Assembly (NCBI GenBank): GCA_002168015.1
Contig: NHCX01000112.1
Location: forward strand, 4,301-16,914
Direction: 5' to 3'
DNA: 12,614 nucleotides
Source: Verrucomicrobia bacterium TMED44
GTDB taxonomy: Bacteria > Verrucomicrobiota > Verrucomicrobiia > Opitutales > Seribacteraceae
Position numbers and translations under genes: made by a program. Numbering within the stretch: position 1 is the first letter of the stretch; every line of letters starts with the position of its first letter. This document shows, one piece after another, positions 1 through 7,105 of this stretch. The notes under the pieces were generated by a model, which had not been told where the DNA came from, searched no databases, and worked only from the letters and a program-made list of their open reading frames with translations.

Positions 1-44
1 AGTGAGCGGGCAAGGTCCAAGCATTGTTCGGAAAAGTTGTGCAT
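1..44 (-). CDS. possible 5' end of an unidentified gene (partial)
   Basis: On the minus strand an ATG at 44-42 opens a frame that stays open for 14 codons to the window edge (MHNFSEQCLDLARS). An in-frame TGA lies seven codons upstream, so this ATG would be the start. It would begin 67 bp after the rho stop in the same direction, which fits a downstream gene. There is no Shine-Dalgarno sequence, but most genes here lack one. Fourteen residues are too few to name a family, and the open stretch could be chance. Confidence 0.25.
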   Translation of the reverse strand, partial: MHNFSEQCLDLARS

Positions 45-111
45 AAAAGCCGAAAGGGATATTCAACGCAAATCCGTAAAAGTGCCTTTTAATCGAGAAT
101 TTGTCAACGCG

Positions 112-1248
112 TTAAGGGGTTTGTATCAGATTAAGAAATTCTTGATTAGAGGATGTTTTTGAAAGTCGCTCAAGAAGGGTTTCCGCCGCATCAATTACTT
201 TCATTGGCGACATGGCCCGGCGTAGGAAGGATGTTTTCTCCAAAATATCAGCAGGGACGAGGTCTTCTTCCTTACGAGTTCCTGATGAAGCCAGATTGAT
301 TGCAGGCCATAACCTGAGTTCGGCTACTTTGCGATCAAGAATAATTTCGCTATTTCCGGTACCTTTGAATTCTTGAAAAATTAATTCATCCATTTTGGAA
401 CCTGTCTCTATTAATGCAGTTGCTACGATGGTCAAAGATCCAGATTCCTCAGAATTCCTCGCTGCAGAAAAAATTTGCCTTGGTTTTTCAAGGGCCCGAA
501 CATCTAACCCACCGGTCATGGTACGGCCACTTTTACCGGAATTCGCATTGTAAGCACGGGACAGGCGCGTAATGGAGTCCATTAATAAGACTACATCTTT
601 TTTTGACTCCACCAGTCTTTTTGCTCTTTCGATCGCAAGTTCTGCGACCCGCAGATGACTTTTCACCTCTTCGTCGTTGGAAGAGGCATAAATTTCAGCG
701 TCCACAGTGCGTTTAAAATCGGTTACCTCTTCCGGACGCTCGTCAATCAGCATTACCATGAGGTGGCATTCTGGATGATTCTCCTCAATCCCCTTGGCAA
801 TATCGTGTAAAATAGTGGTTTTGCCTGCCCGTGGTGGGGCTACAATCAGGGCTCTTTGTCCTTTTCCGATTGGACAGAAAAGATCCAGGACACGAGTGGT
901 CATCCGACCATCAGTTGATTCCAAATTTAGTTTCTCTTGCGGTTGGATGGTAGTGAGTTGATCAAAACGAAAAAGCTTTTTTCTCTCATGAATAGGAAGA
1001 CCGTCAACCGAGTGAACATACTGGACTTTGGGGTTGGGTCGTCTTTTATCGAAATGGGCATCTGCCCGAATGATGGATCCCTGCTTAAGTTTAAATCGTC
1101 TTATTAGTTCTTTGGGTACAAAGGGATCAAGCGGGGTGGTTTTTCCACCCCGTTTCGGATCAAGCAAGACGCCTGACTTGTTCTCAATTAGGTCGAGTAT
1201 GCCCTCAACCTGTTTCGGGTCGGGAGCGGGATCTTTTTCTTCGCTCAT
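112..1248 (-). CDS. rho: Transcription termination factor Rho, short form
   Basis: Rho is a hexameric RNA-dependent ATPase/translocase that ends transcription of untranslated RNA. The 378-residue product carries Walker A APPRAGKTT (residues 137-145), Walker B DVVLLMDS (218-225), the Q-loop TMTGGLD (243-249), the R-loop GTGN (296-299) and an arginine-finger candidate R306 followed by K307, so the motor looks complete. E. coli Rho has 419 residues. Here the N-terminal helix bundle is missing: only about 15 residues precede the cold-shock-like RNA-binding domain, and an in-frame TAA at 1266-1264 rules out a longer start. In that domain the E. coli RNP1 stretch GFGFLR aligns with KSGVLL, so the phenylalanines matching F62 and F64 are absent, while F43 sits at the Y80 position. 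The gene is transcribed away from metG. The family call is certain; it could be a lineage form or a paralogue of a longer Rho. Confidence 0.97.
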   Translation of the reverse strand: MSEEKDPAPDPKQVEGILDLIENKSGVLLDPKRGGKTTPLDPFVPKELIRRFKLKQGSIIRADAHFDKRRPNPKVQYVHSVDGLPIHERKKLFRFDQLTTIQPQEKLNLESTDGRMTTRVLDLFCPIGKGQRALIVAPPRAGKTTILHDIAKGIEENHPECHLMVMLIDERPEEVTDFKRTVDAEIYASSNDEEVKSHLRVAELAIERAKRLVESKKDVVLLMDSITRLSRAYNANSGKSGRTMTGGLDVRALEKPRQIFSAARNSEESGSLTIVATALIETGSKMDELIFQEFKGTGNSEIILDRKVAELRLWPAINLASSGTRKEEDLVPADILEKTSFLRRAMSPMKVIDAAETLLERLSKTSSNQEFLNLIQTP

Positions 1249-1433
1249 TCGCTGCGTAATGGATTAAGCCCAAAAATGAAGGGCAGTGTCTACGGGGTGT
1301 GTTCTGAAGAAATAAAAAATAAACTTAGAACTCCTCCTATTCAAAATTTCCAAACCGATACGTCAACAAAGTAAAATGTAATTTTGTAAATGATGTGGTT
1401 CTTTCCAATGAAATAATCTATAGATAAACACAC
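1249..1433. promoter_or_regulatory. divergent rho/metG intergenic region
   Basis: These 185 bp separate two divergent genes and must hold their promoters unless they are read from elsewhere. Toward metG, an AATAAT at 1412-1417 or a TATAGA at 1419-1424 could be a -10 box, with no good -35 box and a leader of only about 3-10 nt. An AT-rich inverted repeat, AAAAT-GTA-ATTTT (1373-1385), is too weak to call a regulator. Neither gene has a Shine-Dalgarno sequence before its start. I recognise no riboswitch or T-box. Confidence 0.5.
1339..1366 (-). promoter_or_regulatory. candidate promoter for rho
   Basis: On the minus strand TTGACG (1366-1361) is followed after 16 nt by TTGAAT (1344-1339), a fair sigma-70-type match. 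Transcription would begin near 1332 and give rho a leader of about 84 nt. Rho leaders take part in autogenous attenuation in E. coli, so a long leader would make sense. The evidence is motif-level only. Confidence 0.35.
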
Positions 1434-2957
1434 ATGAAGCCATATTACCTCACAACTGCAATTGATTACGCCAATGGGTCCCCTCATTTGGGCCATGCTT
1501 ATGAAAAAATTCTTGCCGATGTGATAAGCAGAACCAAAAGAGCGATGGGACAGCCCACTCATTTTGTTACAGGCCTTGATGAGCACGGGCAAAAAGTTCA
1601 GCAAGGCGCAGAAAACGAAGGAATAGATCCTCAGTCAAGGTGTGACCGCATAGCAGAGGAATTTACAAATTTATTAGGTGAGCTAAATATCTCCAATGAT
1701 GATTATATACGAACCACGGAGACAAGGCATAAAAAAGTAGTCTCTTCTTTATTACAGGATTTATTTGATCGGGGAGAAATTTATCAGGCTGAATATAGCG
1801 GTTTTTACTCAACCAGGGCGGAACAATTTCTTCAGGAGAAAGATAAGGTAAATGGAGAATGGCCAGAGATTTTTGGTGAAGTAACCGAGATCACAGAAAA
1901 AAATTATTTTTTCAAACTAGGAAAATACCAGCAATGGCTCTTGCAGTTTTTGGAGGAAAATTCCGATTTTATTCTTCCCCAACACCGCCAAAGCCAAGTG
2001 GTGGAATTTTTGAAGGAACCGCTGAACGATCTTTGTATCTCTAGACCCAAGGAAAGACTTTCTTGGGGAATTCCCCTTCCTTTTGATCAGGAATATGTGA
2101 CCTATGTTTGGTTTGATGCCCTCGTAAACTATGTGACAGCCGCTGACTATGGGAAAAAATCTTTTTCTAATTTATGGCCCGCTGACCTGCATGTGATTGG
2201 TAAGGATATTTTAGCTCCCCCCCACGCGGTTTATTGGCCAATCATGCTCAAGGCATGCAACCTCCAGCTGCCCAAACAAATTTTAGCACATGGGTGGTGG
2301 ACATCTTCGGGGGCAAAAATGTCAAAGAGTACAGGTGAGACCGTGAATCCCTTGGAATTAGTAAACGAATATGGGACCGATATTTTTCGTTATTTTGTGA
2401 TGCGCGAAATGAAAGTGGGGCAGGATGCAGAATTTTCTTTAGAGAGATTTGAATCGAGATACCGAGCAGATTTAGGAAATGATCTGGGAAATCTTGTAAG
2501 CAGGCTTCTCCATATGTGCACAAATTACTTTGAGGGAATTGTGCCCGAGGCTTCTACAATAGAGGAACCAGAAGATATTCTGATGAAAAAGTGGCAGGAT
2601 ACCAAAAGATTATCTTTGGAATTTTTTACCCGATTTCAATTTAGCCAAGGCCTCGAAGAGGTATCGGGGTTTATTCGTTCAATTAATAAGTATGCAGATG
2701 AGCGTGTGCCATGGAAATTGGCGAAGTCAGCAGATCTCAAGGACCAGCAAAATTTGAAAACTTGTTTATCAACTATGGTCGAAGCCCTTCGGCTTGCCAA
2801 TGTTTTGCTCGTTGCAGTTATGCCTGAAGTGCATGAGAAGATAAGCGAAAGATTAGCAATTCCTGTGTCCAAGAATTGGCAAACAGACTTAGATTGGGAT
2901 AATCGATTGGAGGGCAAACAGCTTAAAGAAAAAATTATTCTGTTCCCTCGGAAGTAA
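1434..2957 (+). CDS. metG: Methionyl-tRNA synthetase
   Basis: This class I aminoacyl-tRNA synthetase charges tRNA-Met with methionine using ATP, in the cytosol. The 507-residue product shows the HIGH motif as HLGH (residues 18-21), TGLDEHG (46-52), and the KMSKS loop (295-299) within GAKMSKSTGETVNP. The connective-peptide region (about 120-160) reads GFYSTRAEQF and has no CxxC pairs, so the zinc knuckles of the E. coli enzyme are absent. The C-terminus is an anticodon-binding helical domain with no appended tRNA-binding domain, which matches the shorter class of MetRS. The ATG at 1434 is placed correctly relative to family N-termini; no Shine-Dalgarno sequence precedes it. The 3' end overlaps the convergent CBS-domain gene by 23 bp. 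The gene is transcribed alone. Confidence 0.97.
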   Translation: MKPYYLTTAIDYANGSPHLGHAYEKILADVISRTKRAMGQPTHFVTGLDEHGQKVQQGAENEGIDPQSRCDRIAEEFTNLLGELNISNDDYIRTTETRHKKVVSSLLQDLFDRGEIYQAEYSGFYSTRAEQFLQEKDKVNGEWPEIFGEVTEITEKNYFFKLGKYQQWLLQFLEENSDFILPQHRQSQVVEFLKEPLNDLCISRPKERLSWGIPLPFDQEYVTYVWFDALVNYVTAADYGKKSFSNLWPADLHVIGKDILAPPHAVYWPIMLKACNLQLPKQILAHGWWTSSGAKMSKSTGETVNPLELVNEYGTDIFRYFVMREMKVGQDAEFSLERFESRYRADLGNDLGNLVSRLLHMCTNYFEGIVPEASTIEEPEDILMKKWQDTKRLSLEFFTRFQFSQGLEEVSGFIRSINKYADERVPWKLAKSADLKDQQNLKTCLSTMVEALRLANVLLVAVMPEVHEKISERLAIPVSKNWQTDLDWDNRLEGKQLKEKIILFPRK

Positions 2958-4251
2958 CCTTTTTGTCCTCTTCGAGATCTTCAATTTCCATTGATAGTAC
3001 GCGAGTGTCATCTGCGTCTAAGATGGCGACTTTTAACCCCAGCAGTCTAACAACTTCCCCTTTTTCAGGAATCCTGCCCAACTCTCCGGTTATTAAGCCA
3101 CCTACTGTGGCCATGTCATCATCATCTTGCTCAAACGCTTTAAGTTCATTTGGAAGTTCATGCACAGGTACAAGTCCAGAAACCTTCCACTTATTTTCGC
3201 TAATCACCTCAATAGGTCTTTCATCCGCGTCAAATTCGTCTTGGATTTCACCAACAACTTCTTCGAGAATATCTTCTAGGGTAATGACTCCATCTATGCC
3301 GCCAAATTCGTCGCGGACAAGAGCCATGTGAACTTTAAGCCTCATCATTCTTTTTAGGGCAACCGGCAAGGGTTCTTCCCTGGAGAGACGAGCGGGAGCC
3401 TTGGTTATTTTCCGAAGATCAAAACTTTCACTCTTTTCTGAGAGTGCCTGGAAAGCATACTTCACATGAATGATTCCAAGGCACTGATCTAAGTCATTAT
3501 TGCAGAGGGGTAATCGAGTATGACCACAAGATTTGGCGATTTCAAGATTGGTGGAAAATGAATCATTCGTGTCAAGAATTTGAACCTGATTACGGGGAAT
3601 CATTACATCATTAACCTTGAGCTGGCTCATTTCGATGGTGTTTCCCATAATTTCCAAAATGTCCGGGTCTAGATTCGTTCCCTTTCGGCCAACGATTCTG
3701 ATATGATCAGCTACTTCACTTTCCTCCTCTTTTTCGCTCATGATCTTCTGCTTGGGTGACTGCAGCCCTTCTTCTAAATAGTTAATGATCAGGGTTAAAG
3801 GCTTGCAGAAGATTTTGATAAAAAGAACGGGAATTAAGCCTATTTTAAGATGCAGATCCAATTGATTCGTTTGAGAAATTTTTTTAGGATACATCCAGGA
3901 TGAGAGCCTTTCAATGGCCACGGAACCCAGAAAACTCACAAAGTATCCAAGTAGATTTCCTCCAATATGAAAAATAGAATCTTCCAGAATTTCTGAAAAA
4001 ACCAAAAAACCGAAGAAAACCTGAAGGGAAGAGAGAGAGGCAGCTTCCACATGAAAGGGTCTTTCATGATTGGGTAAGCGTAAGCACTCAGCAAAAATGT
4101 TGGTGATATGTTTACCCGAAGTAGGTGTAGCTACAAGGCCCGAACGAATTCGATCAACCAAGGTACGGTAAATTCCCAATAAAGTAGACCAGAGAATTAA
4201 TAGTCCCCATATGATTGCCAGGTAAATGAGCGGAAAGCTTTCTGGAATCAT
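2935..4251 (-). CDS. HlyC/CorC (CNNM)-family membrane protein with CBS pair
   Basis: This family (TlyC/CorC, hemolysin-like) consists of inner-membrane proteins linked to magnesium or cobalt efflux. The 438-residue product has an N-terminal membrane part with hydrophobic segments near residues 7-26, 76-90, 97-113 and 137-157, then a charged linker, a CBS pair (about 212-340) with VNDVMIPR and EFGGIDGVITLEDILEE, and a C-terminal CorC_HlyC domain (about 350-425) with GGLITGELGRIPEKGE. The cytosolic half is typical. The membrane half is divergent: I cannot find the usual DUF21 entry motif with a glutamate followed by small and serine residues, reading instead WSTLLGIYRTLVDRIRS. The start codon shares ATGA with the hisC stop, so it is probably translationally coupled. 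The 3' end overlaps metG. Transport substrate is not determinable. Confidence 0.9.
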   Translation of the reverse strand: MIPESFPLIYLAIIWGLLILWSTLLGIYRTLVDRIRSGLVATPTSGKHITNIFAECLRLPNHERPFHVEAASLSSLQVFFGFLVFSEILEDSIFHIGGNLLGYFVSFLGSVAIERLSSWMYPKKISQTNQLDLHLKIGLIPVLFIKIFCKPLTLIINYLEEGLQSPKQKIMSEKEEESEVADHIRIVGRKGTNLDPDILEIMGNTIEMSQLKVNDVMIPRNQVQILDTNDSFSTNLEIAKSCGHTRLPLCNNDLDQCLGIIHVKYAFQALSEKSESFDLRKITKAPARLSREEPLPVALKRMMRLKVHMALVRDEFGGIDGVITLEDILEEVVGEIQDEFDADERPIEVISENKWKVSGLVPVHELPNELKAFEQDDDDMATVGGLITGELGRIPEKGEVVRLLGLKVAILDADDTRVLSMEIEDLEEDKKVTSEGTE

Positions 4252-5351
4252 GAAGCTTTAAATCTTGGCATGATCGTCGAAAGTGCGGAAAGAGCTTTTT
4301 CGTTTTCCATTTCAGTTCCTATGGATATGCGGATATATTTAGAGAGATCGCTTGGCATAGGCCTGGAAATGATTCCTTCTTTTTGAAGAGCTTCAAAAAC
4401 ACTTTGTCCATTTCCAACATCCAAAAGAATAAAATTCCCCGCACTTTGGATAAACTGTAACCCAAGTTCATTAAAACCTGCCTCCATTTGTTTTAAACCC
4501 TCAAAATTCCGACGACGGCATTGCCTGACCCAGCTTTCATCCTCAAGTGCCCCAATAGCTGCAGCTTGTGCAATAGAGTTTGCATTGAAAGGTTGCCTTG
4601 CTTTTTGAAGCAAAGAAATCATCTCTGACGAGCCGTATCCATAGCCTATGCGAAGACCGGCTAGGCCATGAATTTTGGAAAATGTACGCAGGCATATTAT
4701 TTTCTTGCCTGCCTCAATGAAAGAGCGGAGATCGGGCGGATCCTCAAGGTATTCAACATAGGCTTCATCAAGGCAAAGAATAACATGACTGGGCAGGTTC
4801 TCGACAAAGGATATAATCTCTTCTTTTGTATTTGCAGTTCCAGTTGGATTGTTGGGACTGGGCAAAAAAATAATTTTAGTCTTCGGAGTGATGGCTTTTC
4901 GGATAAGATCCAAATCATGTTTGAGATTAGGCATTTTCACAGAAATTCCAATGCCGCCCATAAGGAGGGTAACCAGTCTGTAAACCGCAAATGCATGTTG
5001 ACCATAGATAATTTCGTCCTCAGGGCTAATAAAGACATGGCCTAACAATTCAATGATTTCGTTGGAACCATTCCCTAGGATAAATTGTTCCGGAGTAAAC
5101 GAAAATTTGGAGGCTAATTTTTCAATAAGACCCATTCCGCTTCCGTCTGGGTAGAGGTGAACATGTAGCAAAGCTTGCTTTGCTTTTTCAATTGCATGCG
5201 GTGAAGCACCCCATGGGTTTTCATTGGAGGCAAGTTTGACAACATCTTTGAGCACCAATCCAAACTGTGCGGCAACTTCTTCGATTGGTTTACCGGGGAT
5301 GTAGACAGGTTGGTCCAGAATGCGATTATTCGCAAGTTGGGATAAATTCAT
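4248..5351 (-). CDS. hisC: Histidinol-phosphate aminotransferase
   Basis: This PLP-dependent fold-type I enzyme transaminates imidazole-acetol phosphate with glutamate to give histidinol phosphate. The 367-residue product is full length for HisC, with ASNENPWG (residues 41-48), the NPTG motif (168-171), LDEAYVEY around D195, and the Schiff-base lysine K226 in TFSKIHGLAGLRIGYG. The C-terminal RISIGTEMEN supplies the conserved arginine region. No other his gene is nearby, so a role as an aromatic aminotransferase, as seen for some HisC paralogues, remains possible. The ATG at 5351 gives a family-typical N-terminus. No Shine-Dalgarno sequence is present; TATAAT lies only 3 nt upstream of the ATG and GATAAT 13 nt upstream, implying a leader of a few bases at most. 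It is the first gene of a two-gene unit with the CBS-domain protein. Confidence 0.95.
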   Translation of the reverse strand: MNLSQLANNRILDQPVYIPGKPIEEVAAQFGLVLKDVVKLASNENPWGASPHAIEKAKQALLHVHLYPDGSGMGLIEKLASKFSFTPEQFILGNGSNEIIELLGHVFISPEDEIIYGQHAFAVYRLVTLLMGGIGISVKMPNLKHDLDLIRKAITPKTKIIFLPSPNNPTGTANTKEEIISFVENLPSHVILCLDEAYVEYLEDPPDLRSFIEAGKKIICLRTFSKIHGLAGLRIGYGYGSSEMISLLQKARQPFNANSIAQAAAIGALEDESWVRQCRRRNFEGLKQMEAGFNELGLQFIQSAGNFILLDVGNGQSVFEALQKEGIISRPMPSDLSKYIRISIGTEMENEKALSALSTIMPRFKAS

Positions 5352-5354
5352 TTA

Positions 5355-5391
5355 ATTATATTAAATTATCCACATCTAGCGAAGACTTCAA
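5355..5391 (-). promoter_or_regulatory. candidate hisC promoter
   Basis: On the minus strand TTGAAG (5391-5386) precedes GATAAT (5370-5365) by 15 nt, and a perfect TATAAT lies at 5360-5355. With GATAAT as the -10 box the leader would be about 6 nt; with TATAAT transcription would start inside or next to the ATG. Motif match only. Confidence 0.4.
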
Positions 5392-5418
5392 GGAAAAGCT
5401 TAAATTTCTAATCGCGTA

Positions 5419-5446
5419 TTGAGCCGGGCTCCAAGTTTATTATTAC
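5419..5446 (+). promoter_or_regulatory. candidate promoter of the reductase/LipM-like unit
   Basis: TTGAGC (5419-5424) and TATTAC (5441-5446) are 16 nt apart. The expected start of transcription, about 7 nt after the -10 box, is 5453-5454, which coincides with the GTG start codon at 5454, so the mRNA would be leaderless. Motif match only. Confidence 0.4.
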
Positions 5447-5453
5447 TAGGTAT

Positions 5454-6404
5454 GTGAATGTAGCATTATTTGGAGCATCAGGACTTCTTGGTTGGTCGAT
5501 TCGTCAAGAATTGAAAAACAGGGGCTTTCACATTTTTGAGTATTATCAAAACCCTGGCTCCGAAAAGATTTTACAATCATTTCGCCGTTTAGACTTAACG
5601 GACGAACAACAGGTGAAATCTGAACTTTTGGATTTGTGGCCAGACGCCATAATTAATTGTGCAGCCATTTCTTCGCCCGACGCAGTCAATAAAGACCCTA
5701 ATCATGCTAGAGAAATAAATGTGTATGCTGCTCAAAGGCTGGCCGAAATCTCTTCTCATTTACATGCAAGATTTATCCATATTTCCAGTGATATGGTTTT
5801 TGAGGGAAGTGACAGGGCATACCGGTCTACTGATAACCCAAATCCATTAAGCGAATATGGTTTACAAAAACTCGAAGCAGAAAAGAGAGTGCTAGCAGCT
5901 GCAGACGAAAATATTGTTGTATTGCGAATCACTCTTCTTAACGGAAACAGTCTTCGCGGAAATCGTAGTCCACATGAAAGGATTTTTGATAGCTTAAAGA
6001 AAAAGAATCCTATCATTCTTTTTGATGATGAATATAGACAACCTTGCTCGACAGAAAATGTAGCTTCTGTTGTTGTCGAATTACTTGAACGACCTAACCT
6101 GAATGGTATTTTTCATTGGGCGGGAAGTGAAGTAATTACTAGGTATGAGCTGGGCAAAAAGATTTTAGAGAGGTTTGGGTTTTCATCTAAACATATAACT
6201 AGATCTTCCGTACATAATTGCCCTGAACATTTGGATAAACGTCCCACAAATCTTACCCTGGAACTATCCCCTTTAGTTGGAAAAATAAAAACAAAACCTG
6301 CATGTATTTCGCAACAGTTGGAAGGGTTAATGGTGCCCAATGATCTTTTTCAGTGGTACCGAAAGCATGCGGACGACCCCTCTAAGTATGTTCTTCGAAT
6401 TTAA
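5454..6404 (+). CDS. RmlD-like NAD(P)-dependent sugar-nucleotide reductase
   Basis: This is an extended short-chain dehydrogenase/reductase of the RmlD (dTDP-4-dehydrorhamnose reductase) substrate-binding family. The 316-residue product has the Rossmann motif GASGLLG (residues 7-13), NCAAISSPDAV (68-78) typical of RmlD, HISSDMVFEG (109-118) with the catalytic serine, and YGLQK with Y135 and K139. No other rhamnose-pathway gene (rmlA, B, C) is present, so the true substrate is open; RmlD relatives also include methionine adenosyltransferase beta-like proteins. The start is GTG at 5454, needed to keep the N-terminal beta-strand; an ATG two bases upstream (5452) is out of frame and is followed at once by TGA. 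It ends 5 bp before the LipM-like gene and is probably cotranscribed with it. Confidence 0.85.
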   Translation: MNVALFGASGLLGWSIRQELKNRGFHIFEYYQNPGSEKILQSFRRLDLTDEQQVKSELLDLWPDAIINCAAISSPDAVNKDPNHAREINVYAAQRLAEISSHLHARFIHISSDMVFEGSDRAYRSTDNPNPLSEYGLQKLEAEKRVLAAADENIVVLRITLLNGNSLRGNRSPHERIFDSLKKKNPIILFDDEYRQPCSTENVASVVVELLERPNLNGIFHWAGSEVITRYELGKKILERFGFSSKHITRSSVHNCPEHLDKRPTNLTLELSPLVGKIKTKPACISQQLEGLMVPNDLFQWYRKHADDPSKYVLRI

Positions 6405-6409
6405 GTAAA

Positions 6410-7105
6410 ATGCTCCTTTATCCAATAACGACTGATGTAGGTCTCAATCATATGGCTACTGATTGGTGGCTTTTTGAAAATGCAAATTTCCCCTCGTTTA
6501 GACATTATAAATGGGAAATCGAAGAAACTAGTTTTGGATATGGTCAGGACTGGAGATGGGTTGAACAAGTAACTGCCCTACCAATCGGTAAATTAATCCG
6601 GAGACCAACTGGTGGAGGAATCGTTAAGCATGGCGAGGATTGGACTTATTGCTTAACCTTACCCAGCTGGCACAAATCATTTGATATTTCACCTCTTGAT
6701 TTATACAGAAATATACATGAGTGCATCGGACGGGCCTTGCGGATTCAGGAAATAGAGACAAGGTTACAGCCCTGCCCTGCAATCAAGGGGCGGGTTATCC
6801 CCGGGGATTGCTTTGAAGAACCTGTTGGCTGGGATCTCATGGATTGTCAAACCAACAGAAAAGTTGCCGGAGCTGCCATGAAGCGAGCACGCAAGGGGGT
6901 GCTAGTCCAAGGCACGATAGTTATTCAACGCAATTGGAATTTGGATCCTATAAATTTCTACAAAAGCTTGACTTGCTTTTGTGCAGAGATTCTAGAAGAA
7001 AGAGAGGAGACGACGATGTGGCCGAAGAGTTTTGCTGATCAACAGAAAAGTATCCGCAATCAATTTTCTAAATTAAGCTGGAAGAAAGAGAGAAAAAGAA
7101 GTTAG
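6410..7105 (+). CDS. LipM/LplA-family octanoyl- or lipoyl-protein transferase
   Basis: Members of the BPL/LplA/LipB fold attach octanoate or lipoate to lipoyl domains of 2-oxoacid dehydrogenases and GcvH. The 231-residue product shows NHMATDWWLFE near the N-terminus, RRPTGGGIVKHG (residues 64-75), and KVAGAAMKRARKGVLVQGTI (151-170) with the conserved lysine K151. A CFEEPVGWDL stretch (134-143) matches the CFxxPSxYEL pattern around the catalytic cysteine of LipM octanoyltransferases, so C134 is the likely nucleophile; this points to an octanoyltransferase more than an ATP-using ligase. It is shorter than LipM (about 280) or LplA (about 330) and ends in a basic tail. It follows the reductase after 5 bp and overlaps the convergent methyltransferase gene by 4 bp. 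The exact reaction and acceptor are inferred from motifs. Confidence 0.8.
   Translation: MLLYPITTDVGLNHMATDWWLFENANFPSFRHYKWEIEETSFGYGQDWRWVEQVTALPIGKLIRRPTGGGIVKHGEDWTYCLTLPSWHKSFDISPLDLYRNIHECIGRALRIQEIETRLQPCPAIKGRVIPGDCFEEPVGWDLMDCQTNRKVAGAAMKRARKGVLVQGTIVIQRNWNLDPINFYKSLTCFCAEILEEREETTMWPKSFADQQKSIRNQFSKLSWKKERKRS

Larger units (their letters stand above)
5352..5453. promoter_or_regulatory. divergent hisC/reductase intergenic region
   Basis: These 102 bp lie between hisC and the RmlD-like gene and must serve both directions. They contain -10-like boxes on each strand and an AT-rich inverted repeat TTTAAT-TAT-ATTAAA (5351-5365) overlapping the hisC start, which could be an operator or simply AT-rich sequence. 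The middle holds CGAAGACTTCAAGG with no gene-like content. Confidence 0.55.

Noticed and set aside
102..107. Perfect TTGACA on the minus strand just after rho, a possible -35 box for the left-edge frame
   Set aside because: No -10-like hexamer follows at 15-19 nt, so I do not call a promoter.
1341..1604. Open frames on the strand opposite metG, hisC and oleC
   Set aside because: They lie antisense to well-supported genes, show no family motifs and look like compositional shadows.
1892..1912. A-run and T-run palindrome inside metG (possible slippage site)
   Set aside because: It encodes EKNYFFK in a conserved MetRS region and the reading frame is intact.
2940..2960. TTCC-CTC-GGAA hairpin near the metG stop, followed by T-runs on both strands
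   Set aside because: A 4-bp stem is weak and the T-runs are not directly adjacent; within overlapping coding ends it is probably chance.
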